A stretch of 64,000 nucleotides of DNA from an uncultured bacterium (GTDB lineage: Bacteria; Bacillota_I; Bacilli_A; RF39; UBA660). Made by a program: the position numbers and the translations under genes. Where the stretch lies: positions 1-64,000 of the forward strand of contig CAMNUE010000010.1 in assembly GCA_946560065.1 (NCBI GenBank). Reading direction: 5' to 3'. This document shows, in pieces, positions 25,902-34,844 of the stretch. Position 1 is the stretch's first letter. Each line of letters opens with the position of its first letter. The notes below the pieces were generated by a model. It made no database searches and was not told the DNA's origin. It was given only the letters and a program-made list of their open reading frames with translations.

Positions 25902-26963
25902 TTTATCATCCATATCTACCATTTCTACTTTATTAATAGATTCAAATTTCTTAGATATTTTCTCTGTTGTGATAGAAACACTTTCTACATCTTTATTAAC
26001 TGTCTGAATACTCTTCGCAAGTTTATTCCAACGCTCTCTATATCTTGCAAATTCAAGTCCCAATTTATTCAATTCTTCGTGAACAATTGAACTATACTTA
26101 TCTCTTTCTAAATTCTTTATAATCATCTCAATTACTGTCAAAGTAGAAATTAATGTTGTAGGACTAGTAATCCAAACTCTTTTTTTATAAGCATAATTTA
26201 TAATATCAGAGTGATAAGCATTAAGTTCCGCAAAAATAGCTTCTGCTGGTAAAAATAAAATCGCTTGATCAGTTGTTTCTCCAGGAATTATATATTTACT
26301 ACTAATCGCATCTATATGTTTCTTCATATCCATTCTAAACATCTTTTCATAATTATTACGCATTTCTTGAGATATCTTTCTATCAACCATCATTTGATAA
26401 TGCTCCAAAGGAAACTTCGAATCAATACAAATAGTACCAAGTGGTTCTGGTGCAAACAAAACAGAATCTGCAATCACACCTGTTGAAAAGGTATATTGTA
26501 ATCTGAAAATTTTATCATTCTTTTCTCCAAAAACACTAGTTAAAATATGTTTTAAGTTTACCTCTCCATAAATTCCTCTAGTCTTTTTATCTGTTAAAAT
26601 ACTTTGTAAGCTAACAATATCAGTAGATAAATTTTCTATTTTCTTTTGTGCTTCATCTATCTTAGAAAGTCTCTCAATAACACTCATAAAAGTTTTATTA
26701 GTCTTTTCGAAATTCTGATCAAGTCTTTCGTTAACTTTCTCATTAATCATTAATAACCTCTTCTCTACTTGTGTATTAAGTTTAGAAAAATCTTCATTCA
26801 TATTACGACCTAAATCAACTTTAAAATCACCAAGTTCCTTCATCATATTTACTTCAAGTTTACCAAGTCTTTCCGTAATATTAGATTCATTTATATTCTT
26901 AAATAAAGAAATAATCACTAAAACAATTAAAATCACCAATAATAAAATAATAATATAATCCAT
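25887..26963 (-). CDS. rmuC: RmuC-family DNA recombination protein
   Basis: An N-terminal TM helix (~3-22) is followed by a long coiled coil (~30-125) and the RmuC nuclease-like domain (~130-300). The latter shows TRGIYGEVNLKHIL, DSVLFAPE, ICIDSKFPLEHY and ILFLPAEAIFAEL. RmuC limits inversions at short inverted repeats and has been linked to phage defence in other bacteria. ATG 26963 is eight bases from AAGGTG; a GTG two codons upstream is less likely. Length is typical of short Firmicute versions. Confidence 0.88.
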   Translation of the reverse strand: MDYIIILLLVILIVLVIISLFKNINESNITERLGKLEVNMMKELGDFKVDLGRNMNEDFSKLNTQVEKRLLMINEKVNERLDQNFEKTNKTFMSVIERLSKIDEAQKKIENLSTDIVSLQSILTDKKTRGIYGEVNLKHILTSVFGEKNDKIFRLQYTFSTGVIADSVLFAPEPLGTICIDSKFPLEHYQMMVDRKISQEMRNNYEKMFRMDMKKHIDAISSKYIIPGETTDQAILFLPAEAIFAELNAYHSDIINYAYKKRVWITSPTTLISTLTVIEMIIKNLERDKYSSIVHEELNKLGLEFARYRERWNKLAKSIQTVNKDVESVSITTEKISKKFESINKVEMVDMDDKKELN

Positions 26964-26977
26964 AATCACAACACCTT

Positions 26978-27556
26978 TTATTCTATATTCATCTTACGAC
27001 TAACAATTTTTGAAATAACGTAAGCAATCCCTAAAGCTACAATAATATATATAATTGAGCTAAAATCAGTTAAACTCTCAATAAAACTTTTACCAATATA
27101 TCCCCAAAAAATAACAGTAAATACTTTTCCAATTAATAATGCCGAAATAAACTTCTCTTTAGAAACTCCTGCCAATCCACTTAAAATATTAACTAAAAAT
27201 GATGGAGTAAAAGGAAGAGTAATAATTAAAACTAATTCCGAGAAACCAATAGTTTTAAACTTAACAATACTATTTTTAATTGTTTTTCTAGTTTTATTTT
27301 TTAATATCTTACTTATAAATTTCTCTTCTAAAAAAGAAAACAACATATAGCAACATAAACTTCCTAAACAAGTTGCTATCCAAGAAATTAATATTCCTAC
27401 AAATACTCCAAAAGCATTAACATTCAATGCTACAAATACACTTAAAGGTAACGCTGGTATAAAACATTCAATAAATACTAGAAAAAAGCCAAATGGTAAT
27501 CCACCAGTTGCTATAAATTTAGTACTATATTCTACTATAAAATTTATTATCTCCAA
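26978..27556 (-). CDS. VTT-domain (TVP38/TMEM64, DedA-like) membrane protein
   Basis: Five or six hydrophobic helices with FIECFIPALPLSVFVALN and the later LPFTPSFLVNILSGLAGV segment, the paired re-entrant-loop signature of VTT proteins. Members of the wider group move lipids such as undecaprenyl phosphate across the membrane. An ATG at 27571 has no ribosome site; the TTG at 27556 is preceded by AAGGTGATATAC, the same spacing as before trpS, so TTG is preferred. Confidence 0.78.
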   Translation of the reverse strand: MEIINFIVEYSTKFIATGGLPFGFFLVFIECFIPALPLSVFVALNVNAFGVFVGILISWIATCLGSLCCYMLFSFLEEKFISKILKNKTRKTIKNSIVKFKTIGFSELVLIITLPFTPSFLVNILSGLAGVSKEKFISALLIGKVFTVIFWGYIGKSFIESLTDFSSIIYIIVALGIAYVISKIVSRKMNIE

Positions 27557-27590
27557 GTATATCACCTTCATAAATTATTATATTATAATT

Positions 27591-27875
27591 TTATTTGCTT
27601 AACAAGTAATTATGATAACCACCATCTATGTTTACAGTGTCATAGCCTCTACTATTTAATTTATTAACTAATTGCTCACTTCTATTCCCATAATCGCAAT
27701 AAAGATAATATCTAGTATTCTTATCTAAATAATTAGCTGTATTAAATAACAAATCATATTCATCAATATTTATTGCCTGAGGAATATGTCCCATAACATA
27801 ACTATTTCTATTTCTAATATCTATTATATTAATATTATTCATTTTTAATAAATCATTTATACTAATACTATTCAT
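27591..27875 (-). CDS. Rhodanese-like domain protein
   Basis: A single 94-aa rhodanese domain: IIDIRNRNSYVMGHIPQAIN at the start and YCDYGNRS as the active-site loop (CxxGxRS) with the persulfide-carrying Cys. It ends with GYDTVNIDGG. Single-domain rhodaneses carry sulfur for various pathways; the partner is unknown. GGAGGTGAT precedes the start. Confidence 0.85.
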   Translation of the reverse strand: MNSISINDLLKMNNINIIDIRNRNSYVMGHIPQAINIDEYDLLFNTANYLDKNTRYYLYCDYGNRSEQLVNKLNSRGYDTVNIDGGYHNYLLSK

Positions 27876-27900
27876 AATATCACCTCCATAGTAATAGATG

Positions 27901-27931
27901 CAAAAAAAAGAATCTATTTTATAATAGATTC
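27901..27931 (-). terminator. Terminator of the Tad/T4SS gene cluster
   Basis: GAATCTATT (27910-27918) pairs with AATAGATTC (27923-27931) and is followed by eight T residues on the minus strand. It is the first clear intrinsic terminator below the large cluster. Confidence 0.8.
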
Positions 27932-29149
27932 CTATTTTATTTTATATGGTTTTTGTTCTGTACCGTTACCACTCTTATATAATACTTTACTATTTAAGTA
28001 GATAACTGGTCTAACACCATTATAATTACTAGCTATTTGTCTTTCAAGAGAACCCGTACCTTGAACAGCATACACATTTGAACTGTCATCTTTATCTCCT
28101 GTTGCTAACCACCAAGATTTACCCTTCTTAACTAAATAATTATAATTTTGGCAAGATTTACTACTTGCATTTACACAATTAGGATCAACACTTGCATATA
28201 AGTAATCAGACAATGTTAATAATCCATATTTTTGATTTTGTAATACTTCTGCACACTCTTCTGAATTATCTTTAGTTTCACTACCAACACTTCTCCTACC
28301 TGTACACAAATTATATGAAACTAACTTAGCTTTATCTTTCTTTGTAAGAAGAACTTCACCATTATCTTCTGATGGGTTTTCATAGATTTGGTCTAAATAC
28401 TCCTTCATCCTGCTTGCACTATAGCTATTAAAGCCAGAAGCAAAATGATTTGTCTCATTATATCTATTATCCCATGGCTGATCATATTGAACGCCTTCTT
28501 CACTAATCAACACTATATTATTATTAGAAGTAACCTTAACAATTCTCCATAAATTATCTCCTAATTTAACATAGTTATTTACTTTTTCACCACGAAATAC
28601 ATAAGCTCCATTAGTAGCATATAATCCATACCCAGAAGTAACTAAGTTATCATCTTTTGTAATTCTTTTATATAATTCTTCAGTTATATATTCCTCTCCA
28701 CAATTAAGATATGGTGTATATAAATATTCATTACCCGACTTCTCTACTTGGACAGTAGCTGTACAAGATACTCCTTCTTTCGTATATTCAGATAAATCTT
28801 TCATTCTTTCAGCAACTATTAAATTACTAGAATCAATTTCAACTATATTTCCTTCTTCAGTTGGTAAACTATCAGGATTATCTTTAAAATATGAAATAGC
28901 TGCATCTTTCAATACTTTTTCAATTTCTGTATACGAATAAGTACCACCATTAAATATTGAAATTATGTATAAAACAACAAGTAAAATAACCATTCCCCCA
29001 ACAATTATTCCCATCATTTTAAACATTCTTTTACGAGCAACATCAGAATTTTTTCTCTCTTCTACTTCCTCTTCTAATTCAATATCTTCTTCCTCTTCAA
29101 TTACTTCTTCTTTTTTTGGTTTCTTTACCATATTAAAATTTGAATTCAT
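27932..29149 (-). CDS. Anchored extracellular protein with pilin-like segment, last gene of the Tad/T4SS cluster
   Basis: A Glu-rich cytoplasmic N-terminus (~1-45), one TM (~48-68), then a region beginning IEKVLKDAAISYFKDNPDSLP that resembles the head start of type IV pilin-like proteins, and a C-terminal domain. The latter has LWRIVKV, SWWLATGD and NGVRPVIYLNS, close to a family of surface domains that end in GVRPV. A second gene of the cluster (51040-52857) has the same architecture with an added Ig-like domain. Function unknown; I infer an outside-facing subunit or adhesin. ATG follows AAAGGATG. Confidence 0.72.
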   Translation of the reverse strand: MNSNFNMVKKPKKEEVIEEEEDIELEEEVEERKNSDVARKRMFKMMGIIVGGMVILLVVLYIISIFNGGTYSYTEIEKVLKDAAISYFKDNPDSLPTEEGNIVEIDSSNLIVAERMKDLSEYTKEGVSCTATVQVEKSGNEYLYTPYLNCGEEYITEELYKRITKDDNLVTSGYGLYATNGAYVFRGEKVNNYVKLGDNLWRIVKVTSNNNIVLISEEGVQYDQPWDNRYNETNHFASGFNSYSASRMKEYLDQIYENPSEDNGEVLLTKKDKAKLVSYNLCTGRRSVGSETKDNSEECAEVLQNQKYGLLTLSDYLYASVDPNCVNASSKSCQNYNYLVKKGKSWWLATGDKDDSSNVYAVQGTGSLERQIASNYNGVRPVIYLNSKVLYKSGNGTEQKPYKIK

Positions 29150-29164
29150 ATTTTAACATCCTTT

Positions 29165-31564
29165 CTAATTATCAAAGAAATCATCAAAAAAATCATCATC
29201 ATCACTATCATCATCTAAACTAAGGTTTGGTAAAGGAGTAGTTTTAGGTTGTTCAGTACTACTGCTTTCTGCTTTCTTGACATCTTTTTCTTCATAAATA
29301 CTATTAATACTATTGATTGGTTTTGCATCATTCGGAAGAACTTTTTCTTCTACTACTTTCTCTTTTGCTGCTTCAGCCTCTTTTTGACGTTTCTCTTCTT
29401 CTTCTAATTCAGCAATTTTAGCATCTATTTTCTTAACAAGTTCATCAACATCAAATCCTAAATCATCATCACTCTCAGGCTTTTTAGGGGGCTGAGAAGT
29501 CTCTTTTTTAGGAGGAAAAGTCGGACCAAATGGATTAAACATATCTCCACCAGATTCCATCTGCTTTTTAAATGTTTCAAAATCCGGAATATTTGGTAAT
29601 TTTTTATCATCATCATTTGCCTTTGTTTTATCAGGTGCATTTCTCGTCAAGAAATCTGGAATGTTTGACTCCAAATTCCTTTTTTCTCTTGCGGCCTGTA
29701 ACTCTGGCGGTAACTGATCAGCCATTGGATTAGGTCTTGGAAAACCCGGCATACCCGGCATACCCAGCATACCAGGCATACCAGACATTCCAGGCATACC
29801 AGGTAATCCTCCATTTGCCTTATCTTTTTCATCAGCCGAATTCATCATTTCTAGTAATTTCTTTTTCTTTTGCGCTTTAACATATTCTTTTATATCAAAT
29901 GTATGTAACTCTTCCTTCTCACGAGTTGGATAAGTCGCAGCAGGATAAGTCTTACCCCAATTTAACTTAAAGTATGGAGTAAATTTCGTTTTAAACGGTT
30001 GCTTACGCATTCTAAGAATTATAACTTCAAATTGTTTCATTCTTTGTAAGTCAGAAACAGTAACTAAAGGTGTAGATGCAGTCTTATCATCTTTTTTAGA
30101 TTTAACTTCACCACACATTTTAGAAATTTCTTCCAAAGCCTTTAACTCAGTAGTAATCAAATAAATAATATTACCACAGTTACCACGAATAGTTTCAGCA
30201 TCCTCTTTACCATATACTGAATCAAGCTGAGCAAAGTTCTGAATAATCATTGTAAACCTTATTTGTCTTGAACGAGCTGCAGTAATCATTGTCGTAACAT
30301 CTTTTAAAGGCGGCATGTTTGCAAACTCATCAAGTAAGAAGTTTGTTCTAACAGGAAGTTTTCCTCCATGTCTTTGAGCAACACTAATAAGTGTTTCATA
30401 AATTTGCTTTAATAAAATAGTAACAAGTGAGTGGTATGTTTTCTTTTCATCTTGAATAACTATAAATACTGCAGTTGGTTTCTCACCAATACTTTCAAGA
30501 TCAATATCACTATGAGACAACATCTCAGATAAATTTTCACGAGAAGCAAACAATTTAACCTTTTGTTTGAAAACTGATAAGATACTACCCTTTGTCTCAC
30601 TAGGAGCCATAATTGTACTTGAAGCATTAATTGAAGCTGGACTAGATGGATCCTTGGCCGCAAAATATTCTTTAATATAAGTTGATCCACCGAATTTTTC
30701 TTCACCGATTGTTGTCGCTAAAGAAATACTATTAATATTAATTTCTTCTGGTTTAGCATCTTCAAATAATCCTAAAGCAACTCCTGAGAAATAATCTGCT
30801 GAAGTCTTCTCCCAGAATGGATCAGCATTCTTATTAGAAGAATCATACAAAATATTAAGTGCAAGGTCATCAAGTAACTCAATTGCCTTATCCTGATTAC
30901 CAGATTTGTAAATTTCATACGGTAATGTCATTGGGTTCCAAGCATTACCATTTTGTGGGTCACGGAAATTTAAAAGTAATATTTGGTATCCTCTATCTCT
31001 AAGCATATTACTTGTCTTCTCATAAATTTCACCTTTAGGATCGGTAATAATCATTGACTCTTTTGCCTTAGCTAAACTATGAACTAGTGGTAAAATAACT
31101 GTTTGTGTCTTACCAGAACCAGTAGCACCAATAACTAATGAATGGTACTCACTATTATCAACCCACATTTCTTCGTCTGTTAATACTAGTGGAACTCCTG
31201 AAGCTTTAGAATTAGCTTGTCTAATGCCAACCATCTCTAACTCTTCCTTAATTTCTTTTTCTTTAGCCCATCTAGAATATCCTTTATCTTTTTTATCTGT
31301 TGTAATTCCAATACCCTTTTCTCTTTCAAAAAACATTGAACTAACACTAGCAAACATTCCCAACAAAAACAAAAAATACAAAAATAATGTTGAAAATATA
31401 TAATCTGGTCCAAATGCTGGAAAAGGATTTAATCCTGCTAAGTGTCCCTCAGCAGCAAAAGTATGTAAATTAACTACTCCAATTGAAACTACGTAAAGTA
31501 AAAATAACGCAAACAATCCAAATATTAATAAATCTTCAGGATCTGCTCTAAACTTTAATTTCAT
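29165..31564 (-). CDS. virD4: VirD4/TraG-type coupling ATPase
   Basis: Two N-terminal TM helices (~12-32, ~53-78) and a RecA-like motor. Walker A is GATGSGKT (~146-153), DPKGEIY follows, and the Walker B-like LLDEFANMPP is followed by the ITAARSRQIRFTMIIQNFAQ helix. This is the type IV coupling protein that delivers substrates to the channel. The C-terminal ~230 residues are unusual: a Gly-Met-Pro repeat followed by an acidic, Lys/Glu-rich tail ending in DDDSDDDDFFDDF. No relaxase gene is nearby, so the substrate may be protein. It sits 55 bases after the 261-aa protein gene in the same operon. Confidence 0.93.
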   Translation of the reverse strand: MKLKFRADPEDLLIFGLFALFLLYVVSIGVVNLHTFAAEGHLAGLNPFPAFGPDYIFSTLFLYFLFLLGMFASVSSMFFEREKGIGITTDKKDKGYSRWAKEKEIKEELEMVGIRQANSKASGVPLVLTDEEMWVDNSEYHSLVIGATGSGKTQTVILPLVHSLAKAKESMIITDPKGEIYEKTSNMLRDRGYQILLLNFRDPQNGNAWNPMTLPYEIYKSGNQDKAIELLDDLALNILYDSSNKNADPFWEKTSADYFSGVALGLFEDAKPEEININSISLATTIGEEKFGGSTYIKEYFAAKDPSSPASINASSTIMAPSETKGSILSVFKQKVKLFASRENLSEMLSHSDIDLESIGEKPTAVFIVIQDEKKTYHSLVTILLKQIYETLISVAQRHGGKLPVRTNFLLDEFANMPPLKDVTTMITAARSRQIRFTMIIQNFAQLDSVYGKEDAETIRGNCGNIIYLITTELKALEEISKMCGEVKSKKDDKTASTPLVTVSDLQRMKQFEVIILRMRKQPFKTKFTPYFKLNWGKTYPAATYPTREKEELHTFDIKEYVKAQKKKKLLEMMNSADEKDKANGGLPGMPGMSGMPGMLGMPGMPGFPRPNPMADQLPPELQAAREKRNLESNIPDFLTRNAPDKTKANDDDKKLPNIPDFETFKKQMESGGDMFNPFGPTFPPKKETSQPPKKPESDDDLGFDVDELVKKIDAKIAELEEEEKRQKEAEAAKEKVVEEKVLPNDAKPINSINSIYEEKDVKKAESSSTEQPKTTPLPNLSLDDDSDDDDFFDDFFDN
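29746..29810 (-). repeat. 9-bp tandem repeat encoding Gly-Met-Pro
   Basis: The plus strand reads GGCATACCC/A in register every 9 bases, encoding GMP triplets within the C-terminal tail of the VirD4 protein. A collagen-like, probably disordered segment. Confidence 0.8.
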
Positions 31565-31619
31565 ACCACTACTTCCTTTCTCCCTATATTATAACTTAAC
31601 TTTTAAAAACTGTCATTAA

Positions 31620-32405
31620 TTATTGATTAGAAATTACTATTTCAAAAGCATCATTATCTTTATTAAATTTATAAAGCATATCTACCTGTGTAGACGTACT
31701 ATACCCCGCACAACTTAAAATCACTTCATATTTTTTGTCATTGTCGGCATCCAAAAATGTTGTAAAGAATGGCTTACATCCATTAAAAGAACGATTCTCA
31801 CTAATATCATTATAAAGATAATAAATTTTTTCATTTTTTACCATAAACACTATCGAAAAAATCATCTCAGGATCGAAGTCCATCGGAAAAGCATTACTTA
31901 TTAAGTAAAAATCCTCTGCTACTCCATCATCATCGAAATCAACACTTCTTTTATAAGCAGCTGTAAACTGACTGGATAAACTCAAATTATTTTCTTCTAA
32001 AACAGAATCAACATAAGTCCTATCATCTATTTCCTCATCTTCTGTTTTCATAATAGCCATATCAAAATTTGCTTGATAAGCTAGCAAGTTTCCATCCAAC
32101 ATAACAGCATTTTTCTTAGAATCAAAGGCATACCATTTATCATCATGCCATAATGAATACTTACCAAACTTTTCATTATTTAAATAAACATTGTATTCTT
32201 TCCAATTTAATTTATCAATAGAACCTCTGCTAGTAATATTAAGCCATCTACGCTTATCATAATTCCAAATTGTATTCTCACCTACAATAATCGTCGTATT
32301 ATTTTTCGATGACTTAATATTATTTATTCCAAAAACAACAAACATTACTACAAAGAAAGCTACTAAAATTATTAATAATGTAATATATACCTTTTTATCT
32401 CTCAT
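31620..32405 (-). CDS. Membrane-anchored extracellular protein of the T4SS cluster
   Basis: One N-terminal TM (~7-29), the rest outside. Residues ~155-245 contain DFDDDGVAEDFYLISN and FLDADNDKKYEVILS, acidic Asp/Gly loops like FG-GAP or calcium-binding beta-propeller strands. No family can be named with certainty. By position, between the wall-hydrolase gene and virD4, and by topology it could be an assembly factor of the channel (a VirB8-like role), but no sequence evidence shows that. Confidence 0.6.
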   Translation of the reverse strand: MRDKKVYITLLIILVAFFVVMFVVFGINNIKSSKNNTTIIVGENTIWNYDKRRWLNITSRGSIDKLNWKEYNVYLNNEKFGKYSLWHDDKWYAFDSKKNAVMLDGNLLAYQANFDMAIMKTEDEEIDDRTYVDSVLEENNLSLSSQFTAAYKRSVDFDDDGVAEDFYLISNAFPMDFDPEMIFSIVFMVKNEKIYYLYNDISENRSFNGCKPFFTTFLDADNDKKYEVILSCAGYSTSTQVDMLYKFNKDNDAFEIVISNQ

Positions 32406-32413
32406 ATTTTCTC

Positions 32414-34816
32414 CTAACTAACTTTATAATACGCTAAAGTTGAAGTATTAGCCCAATTGTATTGTCCCCACATATCTGTTGAAGAACTACCAGGATCCAT
32501 CATATTTACTGTATTTCCTGATACAGAATCAATTGCTACCCAGTGTTGCCCTGTATTTCCTTTTACTTCAGCAACTACATAAACACCCTGTTGACTAGTT
32601 AATTCCTTTATCTTAGAAAGTTTTTGCTCTCTTGACATACCAGCAACAGATATTTGACCCTGATATTTGAACGATGGTGCTGCTTGCGTTGCAACTCCCC
32701 AAACAAAGTTTCCTCCACTTACAAAACCACCATGACTATTTAAAAATTCAACAAATGTTCCTGGATTAAAATCACTAATATTTGTCTGAACTCCACTTTT
32801 TGCAATCAACATTGAAACAGAAGTAACTAAACATCCAATTTGCTTAATAGTTTTTCCACTACCACCTAACTGGACATCAACCCATGGACCTTCATACTGT
32901 TTCCATCCTGCAAAATCACCTGATGAAACTCCACAGTTTGCAGAAGAACCACCACTATTACAACTAGCCTGTTGAATATCACTAGCACCATAATTACGAT
33001 TTCCTTGGTTATAATGTTGCAATAAAATTTGCTTATAATTTAAACCTTGATTAGCAAGGGTAGCAAATCTATTTTGATCAGAAGCAAGAAAGCCTGCTGA
33101 TATAACATAGCCACGTGAATTAACTAATACTTCACCCTGAGTTTCTGCAGCCGCTTTTCTAATCGCATGATTCTCAGGTAAAGGATCTCTTGTTCGGATA
33201 GCGCCAGGGACTTTACCACTTCTAACTATACCACCTTGACCGTCTCCACCACCCATATAAGAGCAACCCTCATCAATATTACAAAAGACTTGATCAGCAA
33301 CACAAGAAGAAATTTGTAAAATCCATTGTCCATTTTCTTCTTCAAGTTTTTTTCCTAAAGCATTTCCCATTGATGTTGGTCTCGCTAAAGCAAAGCTTCT
33401 TGCCGCAACCATTTGAGCCTTAAGAACTTCCATATGAGCACCATCACCAACTTCTGCATATGCAACACCCGCAACATAATCTTCAAAACCTACTAAATCT
33501 TGATCAATTGCCTTTCCATACGTACCATTTCCATAAGGACTACCACATTCCATCAATCTAACTTTTAAATCTTTAATTTGCAAGCTCTTCGCAACATCTC
33601 CACGACCTTCAATATGAAATCCTTTTATATCATAAGCACAACTTCCAATAGAAGCACAAGAAGAACTGTCAGTATCTTTACCAATCAAATTATAGTATCT
33701 CTCAATATAGTCAAACACATCATCAGCCATTTGTTCTCGTTCACCATCTAAACTATTTGGCAAATACTCTGGTATTATTTCTGAAATTAAGTTATTTCTA
33801 AATGTCTCTTCATTATACGAATTACCATCAAACATAGCATCAGCAATATTCATAATTACCATTTCATTCATATCTTTATACTCTAAATCAGCACCATTAG
33901 TCGTTAAAACATGATAAACTGCAACAACTTTCAAAGGATCCAAAGTTCTTCCCGTTGCTTGATAAACTAATTTAACATTATTGATGTTATCATAAAACTC
34001 TTGTTGTTCTTTACTAGAAGCTTCAAAGAATAAACCACCAGTCTCTTCACCTGTTGTTTGACTTATTCCAAATGCATCTTCATATTCTGAAAATAAACCA
34101 GTAACTCCAGCAATTACAACAAACAAAAATAAAATGATAAGCAAAATTGGTAAAAATATTAAAACAACAATCTTTATTAACATACTAATAGCAAATTTAC
34201 CACTAGCAGTCGATTTATCATCACTATTATCATCATCTTTTTTCTTGTCATTTCCTCCAAGAAAAGATGGTTTAGATGGCATAGGAAGACCAGCTAACTT
34301 TGGTTTACTTTCACTACCACTATCTTCAGCAGAAGAAGAATGCGAAGAAGGAAGAGAAACATTTTTTTCTCCTCCTACCGCTCCTTTATTAATAGAACTA
34401 GGAACACCACCTGCTCCCTTTCCTCCACCTACAGCATCAATACCTTTATCAGCTGCATCTAAAGCCCCAGTTTTATTCATTTTATCGGCAGCTCTACCTA
34501 TTCCAGGCATTTTATTAAGAGTCTTAGCACCCTTATTAAGAATTTTTTGACCTGCTTTCGTATTTGATACAGCATCAACAGCTTTTGCTCCAAGAGGGCC
34601 ACCAAAATAGGCTCCCGCTCCCTTAGCTGCAGTTTTTAAAGCCTTTTTACTGGCTTCTTCTCTATCCTTTTTCTTTTGGGATGCAGAATCTATTGAACCA
34701 TTACCATCATTACCATTACCACCATTATTACTACTTACAGCAACACTGTTATCAGTAATCATATTCTTATCATTATGCAATTTATTCCCTTGTTGTCTAC
34801 GACTTTGATATGGCAT
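32414..34816 (-). CDS. Bifunctional wall protein: SpoIID-like and C39-peptidase-like domains (VirB1-like role)
   Basis: A ~205-residue cytoplasmic, Lys/Gly/Ala-rich N-terminus precedes one TM (~208-241). Outside come ~170 uncharacterised residues, a SpoIID/LytB-type domain (~410-605; VAGVAYAEVGDGA with the catalytic Glu near 455) and a papain-like C39 domain (~635-800). In the latter IGCLVTS holds the Cys, GQHWVAI the His and MMDPG the Asp. SpoIID enzymes are lytic transglycosylases acting on peptidoglycan, so this protein probably opens the wall for the secretion channel, as VirB1 or NlpC-type enzymes do in other T4SS. Located directly below virB4. Confidence 0.82.
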   Translation of the reverse strand: MPYQSRRQQGNKLHNDKNMITDNSVAVSSNNGGNGNDGNGSIDSASQKKKDREEASKKALKTAAKGAGAYFGGPLGAKAVDAVSNTKAGQKILNKGAKTLNKMPGIGRAADKMNKTGALDAADKGIDAVGGGKGAGGVPSSINKGAVGGEKNVSLPSSHSSSAEDSGSESKPKLAGLPMPSKPSFLGGNDKKKDDDNSDDKSTASGKFAISMLIKIVVLIFLPILLIILFLFVVIAGVTGLFSEYEDAFGISQTTGEETGGLFFEASSKEQQEFYDNINNVKLVYQATGRTLDPLKVVAVYHVLTTNGADLEYKDMNEMVIMNIADAMFDGNSYNEETFRNNLISEIIPEYLPNSLDGEREQMADDVFDYIERYYNLIGKDTDSSSCASIGSCAYDIKGFHIEGRGDVAKSLQIKDLKVRLMECGSPYGNGTYGKAIDQDLVGFEDYVAGVAYAEVGDGAHMEVLKAQMVAARSFALARPTSMGNALGKKLEEENGQWILQISSCVADQVFCNIDEGCSYMGGGDGQGGIVRSGKVPGAIRTRDPLPENHAIRKAAAETQGEVLVNSRGYVISAGFLASDQNRFATLANQGLNYKQILLQHYNQGNRNYGASDIQQASCNSGGSSANCGVSSGDFAGWKQYEGPWVDVQLGGSGKTIKQIGCLVTSVSMLIAKSGVQTNISDFNPGTFVEFLNSHGGFVSGGNFVWGVATQAAPSFKYQGQISVAGMSREQKLSKIKELTSQQGVYVVAEVKGNTGQHWVAIDSVSGNTVNMMDPGSSSTDMWGQYNWANTSTLAYYKVS

Positions 34817-34844
34817 CTACATCACCTTACTTCTTTTTTATATT

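Noticed and set aside
29746..29810. CRISPR-like short tandem repeats
   Set aside because: The 9-bp period is in frame with virD4 and encodes Gly-Met-Pro; there are no spacers or cas genes.
34134..34550. 138-codon plus-strand open frame
   Set aside because: It lies antisense to the low-complexity N-terminus of the SpoIID/C39 protein, lacks a ribosome site and has a biased composition mirrored from the real gene.
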